DNA of 14,798 nucleotides from CAYMLQ01 sp964390795 (lineage in GTDB: Bacteria > Verrucomicrobiota > Kiritimatiellia > RFP12 > UBA1067): positions 1 to 14,798 of the forward strand of contig CAYMLQ010000112.1 of assembly GCA_964390795.1 (NCBI GenBank), written 5' to 3'. Below the pieces are notes generated by a model. The model made no database searches and was not told where the DNA came from. It was given only the letters and a program-made list of their open reading frames with translations. Positions 8,695 to 14,798 of the stretch are shown piece after piece. Position numbers and translations under genes: made by a program. Each line of letters starts with the position of its first letter. The stretch's first letter is position 1.

Positions 8695-10080
8695 TTACCG
8701 TTTCGGCAAATGCACGCACGCCCCGTGGAACGCGTGCGCCGCCTCCAGCCACGCCTCGGAGAAGGTCGGGTGGCAGTGGATGGTGTTGCCCACCTCGTCG
8801 AGCGTCAGCTCGTTGCGCAGCGCGAGCGCGGCCTCGGCGATCAGTTCGGTGGCGTGGGCGCCGACCGCCTGCGCGCCGAGGATCTGGCCGGTGGCCGGAT
8901 CGGCGATCCACTTCACGAAGCCGTCGGTCTCGCCCGCGGCCATGGCCTTGCCGAGCACGGAGAAGGGGAAGACGGCGGTCTTGACCGCCAGGCCGAGCTT
9001 TTGGGCGCTGGCTTCCGAGAGGCCGACCAGGCCGATCTCGGGCGAGGTGAAGATGCAGGAGGGGCAGACCTTTTCGACTTTCGACTTGTGGCCTGCGGCG
9101 GCCTCGGCCGCCGCGACGCCCTGCTGGGTGGCCGCATGGGCGAGCTGGATCGAGCCGGTCACGAGATCGCCGACCGCAAAGATCGAGGCAACGTTGGTGC
9201 GGCCCTGCGCGTCCACGGGAATCGTGCCGCGCTCGTCCGCCTTGACGCCCGCGCGGGCGAGGTCCAGAGCGGCGGTGTTGGGCTTGCGGCCGATGGCCAC
9301 GAGCAGCACGTCGCCCTCGACGGTCTGATCCTTGTAGGTACCGGTGATGGCGTCCTTCTTGACCGCGATATCGGCGAGCGGGGCGCCGGTCAGGAGCGTG
9401 ACGCCGAGCGACTCCAGGCGCTTGCGCAGCACGCGGCGCACGTCGCGGTCGAGCACCATGACGATGTCCTCGAGCATTTCCACGACGGTGACCTTCGAGC
9501 CGAGCGCGGCGGCCATGCAGGCGAACTCGCAGCCGATCACGCCGCCGCCGAGGATCAGGAGGCGCCGGGGCAGCTCGGTGAGGTCGAGGAAGGCGCGGCT
9601 ATCCATGACGCGTTTGTCCTTGGGCAGGAAGCCCGGCATGGCGGAGTCGCTGCCCGCCGCGATGATGACCGAGGCGGCGCTGAGCCAGCGCGTGGCGCCG
9701 TCCGGCTGGACGACCGAGAGGCGGTTGGGGCCTTCGAAGCGGGCCGCGCCAGCCACGAGTTCGACGCCGTTCGACTTGAGCAGCGCCTGCACGCCGCCGC
9801 TGAGCTTCGCGACGATCTCCGACTTGCGGGCGGCCATCCGGCCGTAGTCGAACGAGACGCCCTTGGCGGTGACGCCGTAGGCTTCGCCGTGGGCCGCGTG
9901 GTGGTAACGCTCGGCCGAGGCGATAAGGGTTTTGGTGGGGATGCAGCCCCAGTTGAGGCAGGTGCCGCCGAAGGCCTCTTTCTCGATGATGGCGGTTTTC
10001 TTGCCGAGCTGCGCGGCGCGGATGGCGGCGGGATAGCCGCCCGGGCCTGCGCCGATCACGATGATGTCATAGTCGTACAT
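8695..10080 (-). CDS. lpdA: Dihydrolipoamide dehydrogenase (E3)
   Basis: FAD-dependent E3 of 2-oxoacid dehydrogenase complexes; it reoxidises the dihydrolipoyl group of E2 and passes electrons to NAD+. The 461 residues are full length for the family. The FAD-binding GAGPGG is at 10-15 and the redox disulfide at Cys41/Cys46 in GGTCLNWGCIPTKT. The NAD-binding LILGGGVIGCEFA is near 170-182, the second FAD segment ASIFAVGDLV near 300, and the catalytic His437-Glu442 in HCHPTFSE. It is the second gene after E2, separated by a 75-bp spacer that consists mostly of short tandem repeats. No good Shine-Dalgarno precedes the ATG at 10080: the minus strand reads CTAACTTCTT just before it. Confidence 0.96.
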   Translation of the reverse strand: MYDYDIIVIGAGPGGYPAAIRAAQLGKKTAIIEKEAFGGTCLNWGCIPTKTLIASAERYHHAAHGEAYGVTAKGVSFDYGRMAARKSEIVAKLSGGVQALLKSNGVELVAGAARFEGPNRLSVVQPDGATRWLSAASVIIAAGSDSAMPGFLPKDKRVMDSRAFLDLTELPRRLLILGGGVIGCEFACMAAALGSKVTVVEMLEDIVMVLDRDVRRVLRKRLESLGVTLLTGAPLADIAVKKDAITGTYKDQTVEGDVLLVAIGRKPNTAALDLARAGVKADERGTIPVDAQGRTNVASIFAVGDLVTGSIQLAHAATQQGVAAAEAAAGHKSKVEKVCPSCIFTSPEIGLVGLSEASAQKLGLAVKTAVFPFSVLGKAMAAGETDGFVKWIADPATGQILGAQAVGAHATELIAEAALALRNELTLDEVGNTIHCHPTFSEAWLEAAHAFHGACVHLPKR

Positions 10081-10085
10081 AAGAA

Positions 10086-10120
10086 GTTAGGATTTAGGAG
10101 TTAGGATTTAGGAGTTGGGA
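10086..10120. repeat. 7-bp tandem repeat in the E2-lpd spacer
   Basis: Five exact heptamers: GTTAGGA, TTTAGGA, GTTAGGA, TTTAGGA, GTTGGGA. Only the first base alternates, until the last unit changes one A to G. It lies just upstream of the lpd start codon, where a ribosome binding site would be expected. Confidence 0.9.
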
Positions 10121-10121
10121 A

Positions 10122-10148
10122 TCGATTCAGTCGATTCGTTCGATTCTC
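10122..10148. repeat. 9-bp tandem repeat in the E2-lpd spacer
   Basis: Three units, TCGATTCAG, TCGATTCGT and TCGATTCTC, follow directly on the heptamer array and end just after the E2 stop codon on the minus strand. With the heptamers they fill nearly the whole spacer. Confidence 0.8.
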
Positions 10149-10155
10149 TCGAAAA

Positions 10156-11523
10156 CTACACGAGCGATTTCCAGAGTTCGATGTTTTCGAGCTTGGAGCG
10201 GATGGCGTTCACGAACAGCGCGCCGGTCGAGCCGTCCACGATGCGGTGGTCGGCGGAGAGGGTCATGGCCATCACCGTGCGGATCTTGATCTCGCCGTTG
10301 ACCACGGCGGGCACCTGTCGGGCGCTGGAGACGGCCAGGATGCCGGCCTCGCCGGGGTTGATGATCGCCGTGAATTGATCCACGTTCAGCATGCCCATGT
10401 TGGAGACAGTGAAGGAGCTGCCGACCATCTCGTCGGGCGTGAGCTTGCCGGAGCGGGCCTTCTCGGCCAGAGCCTTGGTCTGGGCGCTCAGCTCTTTGAG
10501 GGTGAGCGACTGGGCGGCGCGGAGGACCGGCACCAGGAGTCCGTTCTCGACGCTGACCGCCATGCCGAGGACCACGTCGCCACGCCACGAGACGGTCACG
10601 CCGTCGGTGACGGAGTTGACGACCGGGAACTCCTCGAGCGAGAGGATCACGGCTTCGAGCACGAAGTCGTTGACGCTGTAGCTGAGGCCCCTGGCCTTGA
10701 GGTCCGCGCGGTAGGTCATGAGGTCGGTGAGGTCCGCCTTGACCGTGACGTAGAAGTGCGGGATGGTCTGCTTGCTCTCCACGAGGCGGCGGGCGATGAC
10801 CTGGCGCATGCGGGAGAGGGTGACCGGCTTGCGCTTGAGGGCGCGCTCGACGTCCTCGACCATGACGCGGCCGCCGTCGCCGGAGCCGCGGACGGTGAGG
10901 ATGTCGACCTCCTTCTCGGCGGCCAGCCGCTTGGCGGCGGGCGTGATGCGCAGGGCGTCGTAGCCGGAGGAGGAGAGATAGGCTTGCACGTCTTTTTCAA
11001 CGATGCGGCCGTTGGGGCCGGTGCCGGTGATGCGGGCGGGGTTGATGCAGGCGTCCTTGGCGAGGGCCTTGGCGCGGGGGGAGATCACAAGCCGTGCGGC
11101 CGTGACCGGGATCGCGGCGGGTTGGGGCGCAGGGCGTGGCGCGGTCGCGGCTGAGGCAACGGACGGAACGGCCGCGGCGGGCACCGGTGCGGGCGTCGTT
11201 GCGGCGGGCGCAGAAGCAGCGGCGGGCGCGGGCGCCGGAGCCGGTGCTGCGGCAGCTTTGGGCGGCTGTTCGGGGGCTTTTTCGCCCGTTGTGCCGACGT
11301 AGCCGACCACGGTGTTGACGGGGACGGTCAGGCCCTCGCGTACGTAGATCTTGAGCAAGACGCCCTCGAAAAAGCTCTCGACTTCCAGATTGGCTTTGTC
11401 GGTTTCGATTTCGAAAAGGATATCGCCTTTCGCGACCGGGTCACCCTCTTTCTTGAGCCATTTGACGATGGCTCCCTCCTCCATGGTCTGACCGAGTTTC
11501 GGGAAAATGACTGCTTGGGCCAT
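10156..11523 (-). CDS. pdhC: Dihydrolipoamide acyltransferase (E2), likely of pyruvate dehydrogenase
   Basis: Core E2 of a 2-oxoacid dehydrogenase complex, most like pyruvate dehydrogenase E2; it moves the acetyl group from E1 to CoA. The 455 residues comprise one lipoyl domain (1-78, lipoylated Lys43 in ETDKANLE) and an Ala/Pro linker (about 83-142). Next come a peripheral-subunit-binding domain (about 147-183, TGTGPNGRIVEKDV) and a second, similar one (about 192-229, GSGDGGRVMVEDV). The catalytic domain spans 233-455, with DHRIVDG giving His426 and Asp430. Two binding domains in one chain is unusual. I chose the ATG at 11523 because GGAG lies 6 nt upstream; the frame continues to 11565 with no SD. 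lpd follows downstream. No E1 genes are present, so pyruvate as the substrate is an inference. Confidence 0.93.
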   Translation of the reverse strand: MAQAVIFPKLGQTMEEGAIVKWLKKEGDPVAKGDILFEIETDKANLEVESFFEGVLLKIYVREGLTVPVNTVVGYVGTTGEKAPEQPPKAAAAPAPAPAPAAASAPAATTPAPVPAAAVPSVASAATAPRPAPQPAAIPVTAARLVISPRAKALAKDACINPARITGTGPNGRIVEKDVQAYLSSSGYDALRITPAAKRLAAEKEVDILTVRGSGDGGRVMVEDVERALKRKPVTLSRMRQVIARRLVESKQTIPHFYVTVKADLTDLMTYRADLKARGLSYSVNDFVLEAVILSLEEFPVVNSVTDGVTVSWRGDVVLGMAVSVENGLLVPVLRAAQSLTLKELSAQTKALAEKARSGKLTPDEMVGSSFTVSNMGMLNVDQFTAIINPGEAGILAVSSARQVPAVVNGEIKIRTVMAMTLSADHRIVDGSTGALFVNAIRSKLENIELWKSLV

Positions 11524-11531
11524 ACTGTCTC

Positions 11532-11541
11532 CAAACGTTTG
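11532..11541. promoter_or_regulatory. Palindrome in the E2 leader, LacI/GalR-like operator candidate
   Basis: CAAACGTTTG is a perfect 10-bp palindrome with a central CG, the layout used by LacI/GalR-family regulators. It lies 8 nt before the E2 start, overlapping the SD region. The octamer AAACGGTG also occurs twice nearby, at 11542-11549 and 11566-11573. No regulator gene is visible in the window. Confidence 0.3.
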
Positions 11542-11599
11542 AAACGGTGGTGTGGGACGATTCACAAACGGTGACCGGCCACAAAATTAATAAACCCAT

Positions 11600-11628
11600 A
11601 TTTTAGCCTATGGGAGAGGGCTTGTCAC
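11600..11628 (-). promoter_or_regulatory. Candidate promoter of the E2-lpd operon
   Basis: On the minus strand, GTGACA (11628-11623) and TAAAAT (11605-11600), each 5/6 to the sigma-70 consensus, are separated by exactly 17 nt. The predicted start is about 70 nt before the E2 ATG. The site overlaps the first codons of the longest frame of the divergent metallopeptidase, which hints that the peptidase starts further in. Confidence 0.45.
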
Positions 11629-12521
11629 TGCGAAAAATCAGGCGTATTTTCCGCTTTCCGGTGGGGGGCCGCGAGAGTATGCTTATGCGCCATAAATGGG
11701 TGGACCTGAAGATTGAGAGCGGTGCCGCGATGAAGGATATGGAGAACAGTAGTCCGTCGGAGTTTGTCTACGGAGGAAAGACCATCGGGTACGTGATCCG
11801 ACCCGGTCGTTGCCGGTCCGTCCGAATCGTGGTCAGCAGTCCGGACGAGGTGGTGGTGCGGGTGCCGCAGCGCGTCTCCTTTAAAGCCGCGCACGCGTTC
11901 GTGGTCCAGCAGGCGGAGTGGATTCTGCAGGCCATGGCGCGGCAGTCCCAGAAACCTCGTCTGGCTCCGCTGAAGTACAAGACGGGCGAGATCATCTTCT
12001 ACTTGGGTAAGCCGCAGCGGCTGGAGGTGGTGCGCTCGGTGTGGAAGAGCGTGGCGCACGAAGAGGGCGTCTTGCGGGTGGCGCTTTATGAGCTTTCAAA
12101 CAGCCAGCGCGTCAAGACGCTGGTGGACGAGTGGTTCCGTGCGCAGGCCGAGTCGCTTTTGGCGGGCTACCTCTTAGAAGCTATCGAGCGCTTCGGGCCG
12201 CGCATCCGCCATGCGAAGTGTCCGCTGCGGATGCGGTCCGACGTTCAGCCGGAAGGGCTGCGGCTGACGGTGCGCGCGATGCGGACGCGCTGGGGAAGCT
12301 GCGCGGCGAACGGGCATATCACGCTGAGCGTTGAACTGCTGCATGCGCCGCGCCGCCTGATCGACTATGTGATCGTTCACGAGTTGTGTCATCTGGCGCA
12401 TCTTAACCATTCGGCGGCGTTTTACTTTCAGCTTGCGCAATGCATGCCGGACTGGCAGCAGCGCCGCCGCGAGCTGGAGACGCATTCGTGGCGGCAGGCG
12501 CGGGTCTTACAGGGATGTTAA
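11610..12521 (+). CDS. YgjP-type (COG1451) M48-like zinc metallopeptidase
   Basis: Putative zinc-dependent peptidase of the YgjP/SprT-like group, whose physiological substrates are mostly unknown. The zinc site is HELCHLAHLNHS: His257, Glu258 and His261, with His267 the expected third ligand. The family's RWGSCAANGHITLSVELLHA block comes just before it. The conserved part begins at FVYGGKTIGYVIRPGRCRSVR. The first 40 residues look unrelated to the family, lack an SD, and overlap the E2 promoter candidate, so the true start may be the ATG at 11679, 11730 or 11739. It is probably cytoplasmic, since no signal peptide is evident. The stop codon overlaps the start of the glycosyltransferase gene, so the two are likely co-translated even though no functional link is obvious. 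Confidence 0.87.
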   Translation: MGEGLSLRKIRRIFRFPVGGRESMLMRHKWVDLKIESGAAMKDMENSSPSEFVYGGKTIGYVIRPGRCRSVRIVVSSPDEVVVRVPQRVSFKAAHAFVVQQAEWILQAMARQSQKPRLAPLKYKTGEIIFYLGKPQRLEVVRSVWKSVAHEEGVLRVALYELSNSQRVKTLVDEWFRAQAESLLAGYLLEAIERFGPRIRHAKCPLRMRSDVQPEGLRLTVRAMRTRWGSCAANGHITLSVELLHAPRRLIDYVIVHELCHLAHLNHSAAFYFQLAQCMPDWQQRRRELETHSWRQARVLQGC

Positions 12522-13642
12522 CGGTCTTACAGGTGTTGGAGGCGACCGAGGGTGGCACGCGCCGCCACTTGCGGGATCTCGTGTCGGCGCTCGATCCTGC
12601 CGAGTTTCGCTCGTCCGTGGCTGTCTCCTATGTGCGCGACCCGTCGGTACGCGAGGAGGATCTGGCCGGGTATGCCTCATGCGGGGGGCCGGTGTGCGAG
12701 GTGCCCATGCGGCGCGGAATCGCCCCTCTTGACGATGTCGCGAGTCTGCTGCGGCTGGTGCGGTGCGTGCGGCGGGTGAGGCCGGACCTGATCCACGCGC
12801 ACAGTTCCAAGGCGGGTTTTTTGGCGCGTCTTGCGGGCGCCTGGTGCCGCGTGCCGGTCGTCTACACGCCGCACGCGTTTCCCTTCCTGATGTCGGCCGG
12901 CAAGCGGCGGCGGTGTTTCTATCGGCTGCTGGAGCGCAGCGTGAGAGGTCTGACGGCGGCGCTGATTGCGGTGTCGGAGGAAGAGGTGCGCGAGGCGGTG
13001 AAGCTCGGCTACGCGCGCGACCGCGTGACGCTCGTCAGAAACGGTGTCAAGGCGGTTGCCCTTGGCCCGGTGAGGGTGCGAGAGACCGGCGCGCTGACGG
13101 TTGGGCTGTTCGGCCGGCTGACGCGGCAGAAGGGGCCGGACCTTTTGATTGAGGCCGCGTCTGAGATTGTGACGCATGTGCCGAACGTCTGTTTCCGCCT
13201 GTATGGCTGCGGAGAGATGGAGCGTGCGCTGCGCGTGCAGGTCAGGGAGCGCCAGCTGGCGGCGCATGTGACGTTTGAAGGCGCATGCCGTCAGGAGGAG
13301 ACTGTGGCGCGTATGCGCGAGGCGGACGTGGTGGTTGTCCCTTCGCGCTGGGAGGGGTGTCCGTACGTCGTTCTGGAGGCTTTTCAGGCCGGGGTGCCGG
13401 TTGTGGCGGCGGCGGTGGGCGGCGTGCCCGAGCTGATCTGTGACGGGGAGAATGGGCTGTTGGTCGAAACCGGCAGCCCAGAAGCGCTGTGCGATGCGGT
13501 GCTGAAGCTGCTTCGCGATCCGCAGAAGCGGCGGAGTCTCGCGGAAAAGGGCCGCAGCGCTGTCGCGTCGTTCACCCTTGACGCCATGGCAAAGGAGATC
13601 GGCGCCGTATACCGCAAAGCGGCGCAGCGCCTGGCGGACTGA
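12515..13642 (+). CDS. GT4-family glycosyltransferase
   Basis: Retaining GT-B glycosyltransferase of the GT4 (RfaB/WcaI-like) group, adding a sugar from a nucleotide donor to a cell-envelope glycan or lipid; donor and acceptor are not predictable. The 375 residues show the N-terminal acceptor domain (VLEATEGGTRRHLRDLV at the start, RPDLIHAHSSKAG near 90-105). The C-terminal donor domain follows, with GLFGRLTRQKGPDLLIEA and the EX7E motif Glu280-Glu288 in WEGCPYVVLEAF, then AAVGGVPELICDGENG. The ATG at 12515 is preferred over an in-frame ATG at 12440. It starts the protein exactly at the family's first beta-strand and overlaps the peptidase stop by 7 bp. No membrane segment or signal peptide is seen. 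Confidence 0.9.
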   Translation: MLTVLQVLEATEGGTRRHLRDLVSALDPAEFRSSVAVSYVRDPSVREEDLAGYASCGGPVCEVPMRRGIAPLDDVASLLRLVRCVRRVRPDLIHAHSSKAGFLARLAGAWCRVPVVYTPHAFPFLMSAGKRRRCFYRLLERSVRGLTAALIAVSEEEVREAVKLGYARDRVTLVRNGVKAVALGPVRVRETGALTVGLFGRLTRQKGPDLLIEAASEIVTHVPNVCFRLYGCGEMERALRVQVRERQLAAHVTFEGACRQEETVARMREADVVVVPSRWEGCPYVVLEAFQAGVPVVAAAVGGVPELICDGENGLLVETGSPEALCDAVLKLLRDPQKRRSLAEKGRSAVASFTLDAMAKEIGAVYRKAAQRLAD

Positions 13643-13674
13643 CAGCCGCCCGACAGGTGAAGGTGTTTCGTTGC

Positions 13675-13704
13675 GTCGAAAATCAGGCGGTCGAAAATCA
13701 GGCT
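13675..13704 (+). repeat. 15-bp tandem duplication
   Basis: GTCGAAAATCAGGCG at 13675-13689 is followed by GTCGAAAATCAGGCT at 13690-13704. It lies in the 208-bp gap between the glycosyltransferase and rhaA. A related 14-mer, CGAAAAATCAGGCG, occurs at 11631-11644. The gap shows no clear terminator or strong promoter. Confidence 0.8.
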
Positions 13705-13805
13705 GGAACAAGCGGCGCGATTCACGTACACTGTGGTCATTCGTCAATGCTTTGTCCGGGGATGGGGAAACGAATGCGCCCCGCGGCCGGGTGGAAAGCG
13801 TGCAA

Positions 13806-13819
13806 AACCGTTTCCGGTT
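13806..13819. promoter_or_regulatory. Inverted repeat upstream of rhaA, operator candidate
   Basis: AACCG (13806-13810) and CGGTT (13815-13819) are a perfect inverted repeat around TTTC, 31 nt before the rhaA start and just ahead of its SD. Position and symmetry suit a repressor site for sugar-inducible control. The motif is short and could be chance. Confidence 0.25.
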
Positions 13820-13833
13820 GTCCGGGAACAATA

Positions 13834-13840
13834 GAGGAGC
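13834..13840 (+). promoter_or_regulatory. Ribosome binding site of rhaA
   Basis: GAGGAGC lies 10 nt before the ATG at 13851. It supports that start over upstream ATGs in other frames. Confidence 0.65.
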
Positions 13841-13850
13841 AAGGTATTCC

Positions 13851-14798
13851 ATGAGCAAAAAGAACATTGAGACCGCCTTCAAGCTGGCTTGCGAACGGTA
13901 TGCGGAGTTGGGCGTGGACGTGGACTCGGCCTTGAAGAAGCTGCTGAAGATTCCGGTCTCGCTGCACTGTTGGCAGGGCGATGACGTGCGCGGCTTCGAG
14001 AATCCGGATGGCGACCTGACGGGCGGCATTCAGGCCACCGGCAATTATCCCGGGCGGGCGCGGAACCCGGCTGAGCTGCGCGGCGACATCGAGTTTGTGC
14101 TTTCCATGGTCGGCGGCTCGCACCGCGTGAACGTTCACGCCTGCTATGCCGAATTCGAGAAGGGCGGGAAGGTTGACCGCGACGAGCTGCAGCCTGAGCA
14201 CATGAAGAACTGGATCGACTGGTGCAAGAAGAACAAGCTCGGCATGGATTTTAACCCCACGCTCTTCTCGCATCCGATGTTTAACGGCTTCTCCCTCTCC
14301 AGCCGCGACAAAAAGACCCGAAATTTCTGGATCAAGCACACGGCCGCCACGCGCCGCATCGCCGCGGCGATCGGCAAGGCGCTGGGCTCGCCCTGCGTGA
14401 ACAACGTCTGGATCCCGGACAGCTACAAGGATATCCCGGCCGACCGTGAAACGCCCCGCAAGATCCTCAACGACTCGCTGGACGCCTGCTTCGCAGAGAA
14501 GCTGGATCCCAAACACATGCTCGACGCGGTGGAGTCCAAGCTGTTCGGCATCGGCGGGGAAAGCTATACGGTCGGCTCGCACGAGTTCTACATGGGCTAT
14601 GCCGTGAAGAACCAGAAGGTGCTGACGCTCGACGCGGGCCATTTCCACCCGACCGAGACCATCTCCGACAAGCTCTCCTCCTGCCTGCTGTTCGTGCCGG
14701 AAATTCTGCTGCACGTCAGCCGCGGGGTGCGCTGGGACAGCGACCACGTGGTGATCGTGAACGACGACCTGATCGCGATCGCCCAGGAGCTGGTGCGC
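13851..14798 (+). CDS. rhaA: L-rhamnose isomerase, 3' end beyond the window
   Basis: Cytoplasmic TIM-barrel aldose isomerase converting L-rhamnose to L-rhamnulose, the first step of the RhaA-RhaB-RhaD pathway. The window holds 316 codons; the E. coli enzyme is about 419 residues, so roughly a quarter is outside. Diagnostic blocks are VSLHCWQGDDVRGFE near the start, VNVHACYAE, MDFNPTLFSHPMF, NNVWIPDSYKDIPADRETP, GSHEFYMGYAV, LDAGHFHPTE with metal-site Asp and His, and VSRGVRWDSDHVV. The start at 13851 matches the family N-terminus. It is preceded by a 208-bp gap with a possible operator, so it probably begins its own transcript; rhaB or rhaD may follow downstream. The symporter elsewhere in the window is not obviously linked to it. 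Confidence 0.95.
   Translation, partial: MSKKNIETAFKLACERYAELGVDVDSALKKLLKIPVSLHCWQGDDVRGFENPDGDLTGGIQATGNYPGRARNPAELRGDIEFVLSMVGGSHRVNVHACYAEFEKGGKVDRDELQPEHMKNWIDWCKKNKLGMDFNPTLFSHPMFNGFSLSSRDKKTRNFWIKHTAATRRIAAAIGKALGSPCVNNVWIPDSYKDIPADRETPRKILNDSLDACFAEKLDPKHMLDAVESKLFGIGGESYTVGSHEFYMGYAVKNQKVLTLDAGHFHPTETISDKLSSCLLFVPEILLHVSRGVRWDSDHVVIVNDDLIAIAQELVR

Noticed and set aside
8710..10104. 464-codon plus-strand reading frame opposite lpd
   Set aside because: Low-complexity antisense shadow of the dihydrolipoamide dehydrogenase gene, which has all its catalytic motifs.
12677..14029. 450-codon minus-strand reading frame across the glycosyltransferase and rhaA start
   Set aside because: Pro/His/Arg/Gln-rich shadow that crosses two well-supported plus-strand genes.
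13737..14747. 336-codon minus-strand reading frame opposite rhaA
   Set aside because: Antisense of a clear L-rhamnose isomerase; no domain seen.

Overview
This window looks like a GC-rich, Gram-negative-type bacterial chromosome. The gene mix resembles what I associate with the PVC superphylum, for example Kiritimatiellota, Lentisphaerota or Verrucomicrobiota: a membrane pyrophosphatase, a large SSS-family sodium symporter, rhamnose catabolism, and heptad repeats between genes. That placement is an inference; there is no rRNA or other phylogenetic marker here.

Layout. (1) 1-2640: an A/T-rich leader with several hairpins, then hppA, a K+-dependent and probably Na+-type ion-pumping pyrophosphatase, ending in a strong intrinsic terminator. 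(2) 2659-5921, minus strand: an SSS-family Na+/solute symporter and, upstream of it, an AI-2E/PerM-family membrane protein. (3) 5937-8685: an accessory island. Three palindromic elements of about 100 bp, built from 7-bp units, plus one half element, separate a decayed SWIM zinc-finger gene from a PIN-domain toxin with a small overlapping partner gene. (4) 8695-11523, minus strand: E3 (lpd) and E2 of a 2-oxoacid dehydrogenase complex, with E2 first in the transcript. The E1 genes are not in the window. E2 has two peripheral-subunit-binding domains, and the E2-lpd spacer holds a different 7-bp tandem repeat. (5) 11610-13642, plus strand: a YgjP/SprT-like zinc metallopeptidase overlapping the start of a GT4 glycosyltransferase. 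(6) 13851-14798: rhaA (L-rhamnose isomerase), cut by the window end.

How they work together. HppA energises the membrane with pyrophosphate and may supply the Na+ gradient that the neighbouring symporter uses. E2 and E3 feed acetyl-CoA or acyl-CoA formation. RhaA opens rhamnose degradation. The region around 5.9-8.7 kb is different: it carries repeats, a gene remnant and a toxin-antitoxin-like pair, so it is probably a site of gain and loss between conserved genes.

Most notable is the repeat family. Its arms are runs of the heptad (G/T)(T/C)TCAAC and its complement GTTGA(A/G)(C/A), around a conserved core of about 42 nt. The elements sit after each accessory gene block, and many heptads fit the integron attC core patterns RYYYAAC and GTTRRRY. 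No integrase is visible, and simple heptad amplification is a serious alternative.
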